A stretch of 64,000 bases of DNA from Planomicrobium sp. CPCC 101079. Lineage in GTDB: Bacteria > Bacillota > Bacilli > Bacillales_A > Planococcaceae. Positions 25,633 to 34,156 of the stretch are shown here, one piece after another (the stretch's first letter is position 1; each line of letters starts with the position of its first letter). The notes under the pieces are model-generated. The model did not search any database, was not told the origin of the DNA, and saw only the letters and a list, made by a program, of their open reading frames with translations. The position numbers and the translations under genes are program-made. The stretch covers positions 1 through 64,000 of the forward strand of contig NZ_VOHC01000007.1 in NCBI RefSeq assembly GCF_007859275.1, written 5' to 3'.

Positions 25633-27087
25633 TTAAAGCTCTTTTGGATTTCGCAAATTCCATTTCTCAAGTTCGATATCCACACGGCCATTTACTGTAA
25701 AAATGATTTCTTTTTCATTGTCTTCGGCGAAGAATCGGGCAGTGAATACTTCTTGTCCCCCGTTGACGAATATTTCAATTGCGCTGGTATCCAAATAAAT
25801 GTGAAGGTCCTCCAGTTTGTCCAAAAAGCAGCTTCGGCTTTCAATTTCCCCGTCCGCGAACCGTTTTCTCTTCAACGTCAATCGGTTTATTTGTTTATCA
25901 AAGACGATCGATAGATTTTTACGGATTTCTATTTCTATGGTTTCAGCGTGATTTTGTTGAAAGCGAATCATTAGCTCGCTTACTATACCTGCGAGTTCAG
26001 GCCAAGTTCTTGTTTCATTCTCCAAACTTGTTTGGTACTCGAAGCTTTCCCATTCACGCATTTGCTTTAGTTCTTGCACCGGCTTTTGGATGATCCGGCC
26101 CTCTCTCAGCTCTAATTCCCGAGGAATCGTCAATGCATGTATCCAACCCTTTTCAATTGTTGGCAGGTAAGATTGCTGTTCGTCTGTTATGCCCATCCAC
26201 CCAAGCATGATTCTTCTCCCGGCTTTATCTTCAAATGTTTGCGGGGCATAAAAGTCAAACCCTCTATCGAGCTCATGAAATTCGCCATGCGGAAACTCAG
26301 TTGTTCCGGCTTTCCACTTTCCGACAAAATAGCCTGATTGAAACTCATTCTGGTAAAGGCTTTCTTTTGCTTCCAACCCTTGGGGAGAGACGAGCAAGAC
26401 ATCTTGATCATCAAGTTCAAAAAAATCCGGACATTCCCACATATAGCCAAAATTCGTCAATCCATTAAGATGGCTCCCTGCTAAAATTCCTTTTAACTCC
26501 CATTCCACTAAATCACTAGAAGAAAAAAGAACAACCGCGCCTTCTTGATAAAACGTTTGTGCCCCAACAACCATGTACCATACGCCATCTCTTTGCCATA
26601 CTTTCGGATCCCGGAAATGGGCGGTGTATCCTTCTGGCAACAGAACAACCGGCCCTTTTTTAACAAAGTCAAAACCGTTATGTGAAACAGCCATGCATTG
26701 AAACGTTTCGTGTGTGCCGTCTTCGTGATTCACATTTCCACTGTAAAACAGAACCATATCTCCATCCACTTCAACTGCACTGCCTGAATAACAGCCATCC
26801 TTTTCATACCACTCACTCGGCACAAGGGATGGCTGGTGCTCTTGCCAATAAACAAGATCCCGTGATGTATAATGGCCCCAGCATTTAGGCCCATGGACAG
26901 TTCCGAATGGATTCCATTGAAAGAAAACATGATAAGTGCCTTTATATTGGATCAGCCCATTGGGGTCATTTAACAAACCTACCGCTGGCATCAAGTGAAA
27001 TTGCAGGCGGTGAGGATCCAAACTGTTGTTTTCTTTATAAGCTTCCAGTATATGAGAAATTCTTTCAAACCAGTTTAATTGCTGCAT
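25633..27087 (-). CDS. sacA: Sucrose-6-phosphate hydrolase (GH32)
   Basis: Cytosolic beta-fructofuranosidase, 484 residues. The three GH32 acidic motifs are seen: nucleophile Asp in LLNDPNG (about 41), RDP (about 159) and the acid/base Glu in WECPDFF (about 216), followed by a beta-sandwich domain. Two ATGs lie side by side; the second (27087) has the better distance to GGGAG. No sucrose PTS transporter is adjacent, so sugar entry must be encoded elsewhere. A clear promoter about 200 nt upstream gives a long leader. Confidence 0.92.
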   Translation of the reverse strand: MQQLNWFERISHILEAYKENNSLDPHRLQFHLMPAVGLLNDPNGLIQYKGTYHVFFQWNPFGTVHGPKCWGHYTSRDLVYWQEHQPSLVPSEWYEKDGCYSGSAVEVDGDMVLFYSGNVNHEDGTHETFQCMAVSHNGFDFVKKGPVVLLPEGYTAHFRDPKVWQRDGVWYMVVGAQTFYQEGAVVLFSSSDLVEWELKGILAGSHLNGLTNFGYMWECPDFFELDDQDVLLVSPQGLEAKESLYQNEFQSGYFVGKWKAGTTEFPHGEFHELDRGFDFYAPQTFEDKAGRRIMLGWMGITDEQQSYLPTIEKGWIHALTIPRELELREGRIIQKPVQELKQMREWESFEYQTSLENETRTWPELAGIVSELMIRFQQNHAETIEIEIRKNLSIVFDKQINRLTLKRKRFADGEIESRSCFLDKLEDLHIYLDTSAIEIFVNGGQEVFTARFFAEDNEKEIIFTVNGRVDIELEKWNLRNPKEL

Positions 27088-27298
27088 CATTAACTCCCAT
27101 TTCTTATAAATATCATAGAGCAGAACTCATAGGAATGTAAAAACTCATTCACGCGAATCGTCACTTGCATAACCTGAATCACTGATTCGACCGGGACCTT
27201 CGTCTTGAAGCTTTAGTCATCACCACTTTTCTTTTCTTATAATATTAATATAAAACACTGCCAACTTTCCTGGAAGTTATTATGCTCGAAATGCAGAT
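27088..27298 (-). other. Long leader of the sucrose genes
   Basis: About 200 nt between the predicted promoter and sacA. It contains the small palindrome GAATC-AGT-GATTC near 27176-27188 and a possible 13-codon Arg-rich frame (MTKASRRRSRSNQ) ending TGA. No known antiterminator (RAT) box was recognised. The region may carry an operator or post-transcriptional control. Confidence 0.35.
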
Positions 27299-27327
27299 AT
27301 AATAGTGTCTATTTTAGCAATTTTCAA
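27299..27327 (-). promoter_or_regulatory. Promoter of the sacA - fructokinase genes
   Basis: On the minus strand TTGAAA (27327-27322), a 17-bp spacer and TATTAT (27304-27299): 4 of 6 and 5 of 6 consensus matches with ideal spacing. A cre-like GAAACGCTTT sequence lies a few bases upstream but deviates from the CcpA consensus. Confidence 0.6.
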
Positions 27328-27532
27328 TTATAAAAAAATAAAAAGCGTTTCTTGATTTTTAAGAAGAAATCATAGCTGAAGTGCCTTTCATCAGCACCTG
27401 ACTTTTATCATGTTTCTGCCTGAAATTAACCAGTGCAAAAAAGCCTGTCTGTATATACAATAAAAAATGACCGGATATAGGAAAGCTCTATTCCATTGGA
27501 TCAAAAGATGAATGGTTTGAGGAGGTGCATCA

Positions 27533-28318
27533 TTGGAAGCCCATTTAGTTTTTCAGAGCCGCTATTCAAATAAGTTTTGGAAAATATCCGTGGCAAAAAA
27601 TTCACTTGCTGTCATATACGGAAGAATCGGCACTGGCGGAACTACGAGAGTAAAAGATTTCCCTTCGCCGGAAGCTTGCAAAAAAGAAGCCCACCGGCTC
27701 ATTCAATCAAAATTGAAAAAAGGCTATCAGCCGTTTATACCCTCTCAACAGGAGATAGAAGAAAGCGCAATGACAGAATCCTACTTTTGGCAACTGATTG
27801 ATGAGTGCAAAAACCATGCCGACGATGCTCATGGACCCTTGGATTGGCTCGTTTCTCGTTTATCCGGAAAATCTGTGACCGATATTATCAGCTTCGATTC
27901 CTTTTTGAACGATCATTATGGCAAATCGAATAGACGGGAGTTACGGGCCGCAGCTTCCATTGCAATGGGAGGGTGTTCTGACGATAGCTTCGATTCCTTC
28001 AGGGCATGGATGTTTGGCTTGGGAAAAGAAGCATATTATAAAGCAATTGAAGATCCGGAGACACTCCTTCCTTATTTAAAGCTGCTGAAAGAACAACAAG
28101 AAGTACCTCAACTGGAAGGGCTGTTGGCTGTTCCAAGCGGCGCATATGCTGCGAAAACCGGCGGCGGCATTGACGAATACATGAAACTGTATGATCAATT
28201 GATGAAAGAAGATTGGAGCGTTCCGGACAGCGGCTTGGACTGGGTTGAAGAGGATGAAGAAAGTTTGCGCCAACTGCTTCCGAAGCTGTGGATGGCTTTT
28301 GGTGAAAATCCTTTGTAA
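27533..28318 (+). CDS. WGR domain / DUF4240 protein
   Basis: 261-residue soluble protein with two parts. Residues 5-75 form a WGR domain (SRYSNKFWKISVAKNSLAVIYGRIG), known as a nucleic-acid-associated module in PARP and bacterial regulators. Residues 85-260 are DUF4240 (TESYFWQLIDECKNHADD...ASIAMGGCSDDSFDSFRAWM). The start is TTG with an excellent GAGGAGGTG site. Divergent from sacA and monocistronic. WGR-DUF4240 proteins lack a known function; some act in immunity-type settings. Confidence 0.82.
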   Translation: MEAHLVFQSRYSNKFWKISVAKNSLAVIYGRIGTGGTTRVKDFPSPEACKKEAHRLIQSKLKKGYQPFIPSQQEIEESAMTESYFWQLIDECKNHADDAHGPLDWLVSRLSGKSVTDIISFDSFLNDHYGKSNRRELRAAASIAMGGCSDDSFDSFRAWMFGLGKEAYYKAIEDPETLLPYLKLLKEQQEVPQLEGLLAVPSGAYAAKTGGGIDEYMKLYDQLMKEDWSVPDSGLDWVEEDEESLRQLLPKLWMAFGENPL

Positions 28319-28592
28319 ATCAAAAACAGTGTGAATAAAATGATCCGCAAACCAGGTGAGAACTTTTAAAGAAATTATGATCATACATAAAAAAGGGAAG
28401 AAAAATTGCACTTGCTGCATGGTTTTCTTTCCTTTTGTTTGGCCGTAGTTCTTTGCTCCTTTAATGGCAGTTGCTTTTATGTCTTTTTCAAATTACTTTT
28501 TATCGGCTAAAAGAGGGTATACTTAATTTGAACAGGATGTCGAAATTCGCTAAGAAATAGGATTTTCGGTGAATCATTAAATAATAGTTGGG
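28319..28592. other. Intergenic
   Basis: 270 bases. TTGCACTTGC/GCAAGTGCAA-like text near 28405-28420 and T-rich DNA may include a terminator for the WGR gene, but pairing is weak. No gene seen. Confidence 0.25.
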
Positions 28593-28601
28593 GTGATTGC
28601 A

Positions 28602-29333
28602 ATGAGAAGTGGAAATCCAAGTTTGAAAAACGGAGCGTTTGAAGGATTCAAGGTGGACAGAACAGGTCGGTCGATGACCATTTTAGGCACTGTCAATAAA
28701 ACCTTCATTTTGTTGTTGCTGTTATTGGCTACTTTCGTCTATTCCTGGAATCAGTTTGCTGCCAATCCAAATAGCGCAATGCCGTTAATTCTTGTTGGTG
28801 GGATCGGCGGGTTTTTTGTAGCTTTGGTGACGATTTTCGTTCCGAAAATTTCGCCATTCACAGCACCTGTTTATGCTTTGTTGGAAGGGCTATTTCTCGG
28901 GGCGGTATCCGCCCGTTACGAGCTTCAATACGGCGGCATCGTGTTCCAGGCCGTACTTCTTACAATCGCCGTCTTGCTTGGTTTGTTGGCCGTTTACAGA
29001 TCTGGCCTTATCAAGGTCACTCATAATTTCAGGCTGGGTGTCGCCGCTGCCACCTGCGCCATCTTCGTGGTCTACCTCATTTCCTTTATCGGCCGTTTTT
29101 TCGGGTTTCAGATTCCGCACCTGCACGAAGCGACTCCTCTTGGCATTGCGATTTCTGTCATCATTGTCATTGTTGCCTCGCTGAATCTCGTATTGGACTT
29201 TGACTTTATTGAGAATGCAGCCAAGCGACGAGTGCCCAAATATTTCGAGTGGTACGGGGCATTCGGTTTGTTGATTACTTTAGTCTGGCTTTACCTCGAG
29301 ATTCTTCGGTTGCTGTCGAAATTGCGCAGGTAA
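28602..29333 (+). CDS. Bax inhibitor-1/YccA family membrane protein
   Basis: 243-residue integral membrane protein with seven hydrophobic segments and family features such as PVYALLEGLFLGAVSARYE near residue 90 and LVLDFDFIENAAKRRVPKYFEWYGAFGLLITLVWLY at the C-terminus, which holds the conserved Asp pair of pH-sensitive calcium-leak channels (BsYetJ group). The ATG at 28602 is chosen over the GTG at 28593 because GGGGTG lies 6 nt before it. Monocistronic with its own terminator. Confidence 0.88.
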   Translation: MRSGNPSLKNGAFEGFKVDRTGRSMTILGTVNKTFILLLLLLATFVYSWNQFAANPNSAMPLILVGGIGGFFVALVTIFVPKISPFTAPVYALLEGLFLGAVSARYELQYGGIVFQAVLLTIAVLLGLLAVYRSGLIKVTHNFRLGVAAATCAIFVVYLISFIGRFFGFQIPHLHEATPLGIAISVIIVIVASLNLVLDFDFIENAAKRRVPKYFEWYGAFGLLITLVWLYLEILRLLSKLRR

Positions 29334-29416
29334 CAACCTAAACATCTTAAGAGCTGAAGTAAGGAGCTTTACGTTGGAATTCAGCCGCAAAAACCCGACC
29401 TCTTCGACTAGGCACA

Positions 29417-29457
29417 AAAAAAGCGATGCACTCTTTCATAGAGTGTCTCGCTTTTTT
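29417..29457. terminator. Convergent terminator
   Basis: AAAAAAGCGA-TG-CACTCT pairs with AGAGTG-TC-TCGCTTTTTT over a 5-nt loop, between the Bax-inhibitor-1 gene and the broken methyltransferase. Confidence 0.8.
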
Positions 29458-29463
29458 CTATAC

Positions 29464-30242
29464 TTATACAACCGCCCCAACGATATACCTCGAAAACGTT
29501 ATAGGCAGCCCTTTGCTTGTTGAATGTTTTTCAAATACCCGGCTTATGGCTTCTAAATGTTCCTTTTGCAAAACCTCCATAATTGAAGCCTGTTGGCCGA
29601 AACAGCGGTACTTTAACACATCCAGCGCGGACTGCAAATATTCTTTCGTTTCCACGAGTTCAATTTTCGCATCTGTGAACCCGCTCGATTCAAGCCGCTG
29701 TTTTAATTGATCCAAAACTGGTGTTCCAATATCCCGACTGAAGAGTTTCGGAAAAATAACCGGCAGTTCTTTTCCAGTCGACTCTCCCGGGTGCAGCCCC
29801 AAAATTTCTCCGCCTTTTTGGACCACCCTCTGAAGATCGAGGTAAGCGGAAGTTGGCCCTTTGCGGATATAGGCGCAGTCAAAAGCATTTTCTTCAAATG
29901 GCAAGCGTTCTTTGGTATTCCCTAAATAAAAGAAGCATTTGTCCTACGTACTTGGTTTCCAGTTGAGATGAAGCCGGCTGTTGCGTCAATCCCCACAATT
30001 TCTTTTGCATAATCGGCGCATTTTAACGTGAAGTCGCCGTGGCCGCAACCGGCATCCAGCGCTTTTTTGCCTTGGACCATGCCAGCCACTTCCCTGTCGA
30101 ATATCGATTCACCGTTCGGCTCTTCATATACGGAATTCCACGGATACAAGTAGGCTCCTTCTGTCTCCCCTAGTTGCCTGTACCAGGCGATGGAATGAGG
30201 CGCTAACCAGCCCGGAAGCCGGGTAGGATCAATGAATTTCAC
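29464..30242 (-). pseudogene. SAM-dependent methyltransferase, frameshifted
   Basis: The first 106 codons (MKFIDPTRLPGWLAPHS...) carry SAM motif I (ALDAGCGHGDFTL near residue 62) and stop at TAG 29924-29922. Directly after, in the next frame, the sequence continues GNTKERLPFEENAFDCAYIRKGPTSAYL to 29464. One missing base near ATTTAGGG (29922-29928) explains the break; restored, it would encode a normal protein of about 260 residues. The C-terminal part has no own start site. Either a recent pseudogene or a sequence error in a short homopolymer. Confidence 0.85.
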
Positions 30243-30312
30243 GCTATTACTCCCTTCTGTTTATAGGAAGAGACACTCTTCGTCTCTAACTCAAATATAG
30301 TGAACGCCAATG

Positions 30313-30870
30313 CTAATTTTCCTGAATAACTTTGTACCAAATTTCAACTTGCTGTGGGGTCTCCAAGGTTCGCAGCTTCTCCAGACGGATTTCCAAGTCT
30401 TCAAGATGTTCGAATAACCGCAGCCCTTGGCCAAGAAGGATTGGGGCAAAAGCGATTTGCAGCTCGTCTGCAAGCCCTGCCTTGATCAGTTGCTGGCTGA
30501 CATTTGCCCCCAACACTACTACGTCTTTTTCTTTTGCAGCAGCCTTGGCTTGCCTGATTGCACTTTCAATGCCATCGGTTACAAAAGTGAATGTCAGCTT
30601 GTCGTTTTCTTTCGGGTGCCTGGCTGGCGGGTTATGTGTCATCACAAACAACGGCACTTGGTACTCGTAGTGGCCGGCATAGTCATCTGTATTGCCGGCC
30701 ATTTCAAATGTATTGCGCCCCAATACAACTGCACCAACGTTTTCCCTGTCAGCTAAGATTTCTTCTGTCGGTTTGTAACTGTCATAGAGCTTTTGAACCT
30801 CCCCGTTTCGATCATTGACAAAGCCATCGAGAGAAACAACCATTCCAAAATAAACTTTCGCCATCTCCAT
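30313..30870 (-). CDS. Dihydrofolate reductase-like (RibD C-terminal domain) protein
   Basis: 185-residue soluble protein of the RibD-C/DHFR-fold group (YwjB/YyaP-like): VYFGMVVSLDGFVNDRNGE at the N-terminus, GAVVLGRNTFEMA near residue 48, and VVVLGANVSQQLIKAGLADELQIAFAPILLGQGLRLFE near residues 118-155. Predicted NADPH-dependent reductase with unknown substrate. Two ATGs are six bases apart; 30864 is also possible with GGAGGG at 6 nt. Monocistronic. Confidence 0.85.
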   Translation of the reverse strand: MEMAKVYFGMVVSLDGFVNDRNGEVQKLYDSYKPTEEILADRENVGAVVLGRNTFEMAGNTDDYAGHYEYQVPLFVMTHNPPARHPKENDKLTFTFVTDGIESAIRQAKAAAKEKDVVVLGANVSQQLIKAGLADELQIAFAPILLGQGLRLFEHLEDLEIRLEKLRTLETPQQVEIWYKVIQEN

Positions 30871-31043
30871 CCCTCCGCTCCTTGATTTTTATGCCTGGTT
30901 TCACCATAATGCAAACGTTTTAATTGTGCAATAAAGTATATTTCTACGAATTTTTATGCAAATCGCAAGGCATTCCAGCAAGAAAAGTGTATTATAAAGA
31001 CTAATCATTTTTAACAAGTCTTATTGAGAAGGGGCTAATAGAT

Positions 31044-32261
31044 ATGCACAATAAATTTGCGAAAAGAGCGCGTTCACTTGAAGCTTCCGACATGCGCATC
31101 ATCCTGACTGCTGGAGAACGTCCGGAATTGATTTCTTTTGCAGGAGGTCTTCCAGCCCCGGAACTGTTTCCGATCGAGGCATTGAAAGCGGCAAGCGAAG
31201 CCGTTCTTACAGAAGAAGGCCCTGCTTCCCTTCAATATAGTGCGACAGAGGGATACACTCCGCTTAGACAGAAAATAATTGCTCGCATGAATACTATCGG
31301 CATTCCGGCAGAGCTGAGCCAAATAATGATTACTTCCGGATCCCAGCAGGCCATTGACCTGACGGGCAGGCTTCTTCTTGATGAAGGAGATACCATCATT
31401 TGCGAAAGCCCAACCTACTTAGCGGCGATCAATGCATTCAAAACATATGAGGCCAATTTTGTGGATGTGGAAATGGATGAAGACGGCATGATTATGGAAG
31501 CGCTGGAAAAGCGGCTTCAAGAAAATCCACATGCAAAATTCATTTATACCATTCCCGACTTCCAAAACCCGACTGGCCGTACGCTCAGTCTTGAAAGAAG
31601 AAAACGGATGATTGAGCTCGCCAACCAGTACGATGTGCTGATTTTGGAAGATAACCCGTACGGAGCCATCCGGCTTTCTGGAACTGCCATTCCGCCGGTC
31701 AAGCATTTTGACACGGAAGGCCGCGTCATCTACTTGAGCTCGTTCTCCAAAATATTCGCACCTGGGCTCCGGCTTGGCTGGATCTGTGCGGATGAAGTCT
31801 TCATTGAAAAATACATAGCCCTAAAAGAATCTTCGGATATGCATTCGGACGGTTTTGCTCAGCGGCTTACAGCGAAATACATGGAGCAAAACGACATCGA
31901 AGAGCATATCAAAAACATCAAAATTGTTTATAGGAAGCGATGCATGACGATGATCGACTGCATCGATCAGTATTTTCCTAAAACTATTTCCTACGTCAAG
32001 CCCGAAGGCGGCTTGTTTCTTTGGATTGAACTTCCGGCTGCAATCGATGCCCGGAAAATTTCTTTGGAGTGTTTAGAAAACAATGTAGCAGTTATTCCCG
32101 GCGCCGCTTTTTTCGCCAATAAAGCACAAACCAATACGTTGCGGCTAAATTTCTCGAATACTTCAGAAGACCGAATCAAAGAAGGCATGAAACGCATCGG
32201 AAAAGTGCTGCACCGCGAAATGGATAATGAACCGACTTTCATCGAAACTGTGAAGTTATAA
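31044..32261 (+). CDS. PLP-dependent aminotransferase (class I/II, LysN-like)
   Basis: 405-residue cytosolic aminotransferase. The PLP-binding Lys is in YLSSFSKIFAPGLRLGW (about residue 236), with the phosphate-binding region and the IPDFQNPTG motif near 175. The N-terminal ISFAGGLPAPELFP is typical of the 2-aminoadipate/aromatic aminotransferase group related to MocR domains, here without an HTH domain. The ATG follows AGAAGGGG. Monocistronic with a clear terminator. Exact substrate not assignable. Confidence 0.88.
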   Translation: MHNKFAKRARSLEASDMRIILTAGERPELISFAGGLPAPELFPIEALKAASEAVLTEEGPASLQYSATEGYTPLRQKIIARMNTIGIPAELSQIMITSGSQQAIDLTGRLLLDEGDTIICESPTYLAAINAFKTYEANFVDVEMDEDGMIMEALEKRLQENPHAKFIYTIPDFQNPTGRTLSLERRKRMIELANQYDVLILEDNPYGAIRLSGTAIPPVKHFDTEGRVIYLSSFSKIFAPGLRLGWICADEVFIEKYIALKESSDMHSDGFAQRLTAKYMEQNDIEEHIKNIKIVYRKRCMTMIDCIDQYFPKTISYVKPEGGLFLWIELPAAIDARKISLECLENNVAVIPGAAFFANKAQTNTLRLNFSNTSEDRIKEGMKRIGKVLHREMDNEPTFIETVKL

Positions 32262-32300
32262 GAGAATTATCTTTTGAAATAGCAGTTGAATTAACAGCCT

Positions 32301-32340
32301 AAAAAAGCAGCTTTCATCTCAAAAATGAAACTGCTTTTTT
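32301..32340 (+). terminator. Terminator of the aminotransferase gene
   Basis: AAAAAAGCAG-C-TTTCAT pairs with ATGAAA-CTGCTTTTTT across an 8-nt loop and runs into T-rich DNA. Confidence 0.8.
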
Positions 32341-32674
32341 GTCTTTTAATTTTGTTTTTAATGCACCAATCGAGCAGCCTGCATAATTCCTTGGCCGGCG
32401 TTTTCCTATGTGTGCTGATAGCAAATGGCTCTCTTTCGAATAAAAACGGTTGCGAGTTCTACTTTTGCCGGCTTTTTTTCTTGGTTACTGGTTTTGTTTT
32501 TTGATTTTTCCTTATGTAAATATATACATTTATTACTTATAACCCACTTGAAAGTGGGCATTGCCATGGCCCTTCATCTTTTTTACTGGTGAGTATGCCA
32601 GAGCAGGATTGCGGATTATGCAGCTTCCGAAAAGCCAAGATTTCCCTTGCCAGCATGCAATTCCTTATCGACAA
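32341..32674. other. Intergenic, no gene seen
   Basis: About 330 bases of mixed composition between the aminotransferase terminator and the tandem repeat. No frame with a ribosome binding site was found. Confidence 0.3.
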
Positions 32675-32779
32675 GTTGTAACTCATTCCTTATAAGTTGT
32701 AACTCGCTTTTCTAAAGTTGTAACTCACTCTAAACAAATTGTAACTCGCCCTTCTCGAGTTGTAACTCGCTTCCCCCTA
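32675..32779. repeat. Five-copy 21-bp tandem repeat
   Basis: GTTGTAACTC recurs at 32675, 32696, 32717, 32738 (as ATTGTAACTC) and 32759, exactly 21 bp apart. The first ten bases of each unit are conserved, the rest is more variable (CTTTTCTAAA-like). Read on the minus strand the unit gives SELQLxx heptads, but stop codons interrupt it, so it is not a gene. It lies between a terminator and the CPBP gene. Confidence 0.85.
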
Positions 32780-32842
32780 GCCTAAAAGCCTTGGCCTACA
32801 CGAAGAGGACATCTACTCTTGAAGCATCGCTTATTCGGTTCA

Positions 32843-33637
32843 TCACAATATCAATCCACTCGATACCATCAAAAGGTTACAAACGAAATGCCACATCACA
32901 GCCGGAAAAATACTCTTGGATTTTACGGTAACCCCTGCAAAAAACATTCCGCCAATCGAAAAAGCAAGGCATGCCATCCACGGAAATCCAAGTGAAAAAT
33001 GCTGCAGCCCAAAGCCCAAGCTGGTGATTGCGACCGCCCACTTGTCCCCTAGCAATTCGGAAAAGCGGCTTAATAGCGCCCCTCGCCAAACCGCTTCTTC
33101 CAGCACGGCATTGGTTGCGGAGAAAATCAAGGCAAGAAGCCAAACTTCGCGGACAAGCACACCGCCGTTGAAGATTAGGAAGGGCACAAATGCCATTATA
33201 TTGACCGCTAAAGCGATGATAAGAAACGTTTTGACCGATGTACGGTGAAAACCGCTCCAAATGAATGGAAAGTAAAGGGTTTCACGCCATTTTGGCTTTT
33301 GCCAATAGCGGATAAACGGGCTGCCTGTCGCACCCGCGTAGCCGAGCAGCGGAAGCAATATGACTATCAACGATGCCCTCCGCAAAATCATTTGCGCTTC
33401 AGCTGCTCCTATCTGCGTAATCCAATGTGAATTTATGTATAAGTAAATAGAGAATCCGATTCCGAATATGAGCTGAATTAAAAGAAGCTTCTTCATCGCC
33501 TTTCCAGTTTTAACCGTTAAGAGAAAGCAACCTAGCAGCCACACGCTGACTAGCAGGTAATTCTCGATTTGAAGTGCCACGACTAGAAGACCAAACAAAA
33601 AGAAGGCAATTATGTTTCGAAAAAATCGCTGATCGAT
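32843..33637 (-). CDS. CPBP family intramembrane metalloprotease
   Basis: Integral membrane protein of about 264 residues with six to eight hydrophobic segments and the three Abi/CPBP motifs: EEAVWRGALLSRF near residue 177, SLGFGLQHFSLGF near 205, and VMWHFVCNLLMV near the C-terminus. Predicted glutamic-type intramembrane protease (CAAX prenyl protease-like). The start is unusual: an AAAGGAGG site (33652-33645) is followed 7 nt later by ATC (33637), and no ATG/GTG/TTG is near. The first conventional in-frame start is TTG at 33598, 46 nt from the site. The chosen start is an inference. Confidence 0.85.
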   Translation of the reverse strand: MDQRFFRNIIAFFLFGLLVVALQIENYLLVSVWLLGCFLLTVKTGKAMKKLLLIQLIFGIGFSIYLYINSHWITQIGAAEAQMILRRASLIVILLPLLGYAGATGSPFIRYWQKPKWRETLYFPFIWSGFHRTSVKTFLIIALAVNIMAFVPFLIFNGGVLVREVWLLALIFSATNAVLEEAVWRGALLSRFSELLGDKWAVAITSLGFGLQHFSLGFPWMACLAFSIGGMFFAGVTVKSKSIFPAVMWHFVCNLLMVSSGLIL

Positions 33638-33723
33638 ACTCCCTCCTCCTTTCGATTTTCTACCAAATTTAGGGATGCTTGTTATTGATACGTTTATTCT
33701 TCCAATTTAGTTTCAATCAGTAT

Positions 33724-33767
33724 AAAAAAGGAAAAGGCGCTGCAACTGCAGCGCCTTTTCCTTTTTT
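33724..33767 (-). terminator. Very strong terminator of the IDEAL-domain gene
   Basis: A perfect stem of about 20 bp (AAAAAAGGAAAAGGCGCTGC with its complement) ends in a small loop and a T run on both strands. It closes the minus-strand gene at 33801. Confidence 0.9.
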
Positions 33768-33800
33768 GCATTTTATCAGATAGAATCATACTTTTACGTA

Positions 33801-34127
33801 TCAGTTCACCATTTGTTTTTTCGCATTCAATTCAGCGGAAAGCTCAAGAAACCATTTTTCATCGCCGGTCGATAGCGCCAAGTCAATCAAGAATTCCAAC
33901 TGTCCGGCATCTTTTGTTTGGCCCGCTGGTACAGTTTCGACTTGCTTGACTGACATCGAGATGGTTTTTCCTATCAATTCGATATTATCACTTTTAACCA
34001 CTGTGACATTCACAGCTTCTTTGGCTATGTTCATTGAGTCGACAAATCCAATTATCAGCTCCCCATGGCGGGAAATGCCTTTTACCCAGTCGCTGGTTGT
34101 TAAAATGGTTTGGTTGTTATTCAACAT
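33801..34127 (-). CDS. IDEAL-domain protein
   Basis: 108-residue soluble protein. The N-terminal 75 residues are unassigned (MLNNNQTILTTSDWVKGISR...). Residues 83-103 (FLIDLALSTGDEKWFLELS) match the short IDEAL motif found in Bacillales proteins such as YpiB and ComK-related regulators, which mediates protein contacts. GAGGTG lies 7 nt before the ATG. It is 29 nt downstream of the DsbA-family gene on the same strand, so probably in one operon. Function unknown. Confidence 0.72.
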   Translation of the reverse strand: MLNNNQTILTTSDWVKGISRHGELIIGFVDSMNIAKEAVNVTVVKSDNIELIGKTISMSVKQVETVPAGQTKDAGQLEFLIDLALSTGDEKWFLELSAELNAKKQMVN

Positions 34128-34156
34128 AGGTTTGCACCTCTTTTTTCATTATCGTC

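Noticed and set aside
27335-27360. Possible CcpA cre site upstream of sacA
   Set aside because: AGAAACGCTTTTT deviates at several fixed positions of the cre consensus.
32675-32779. Regularly spaced repeats resembling a CRISPR array
   Set aside because: The period is only 21 bp with no room for spacers, and no cas gene is present. It is a plain tandem repeat.
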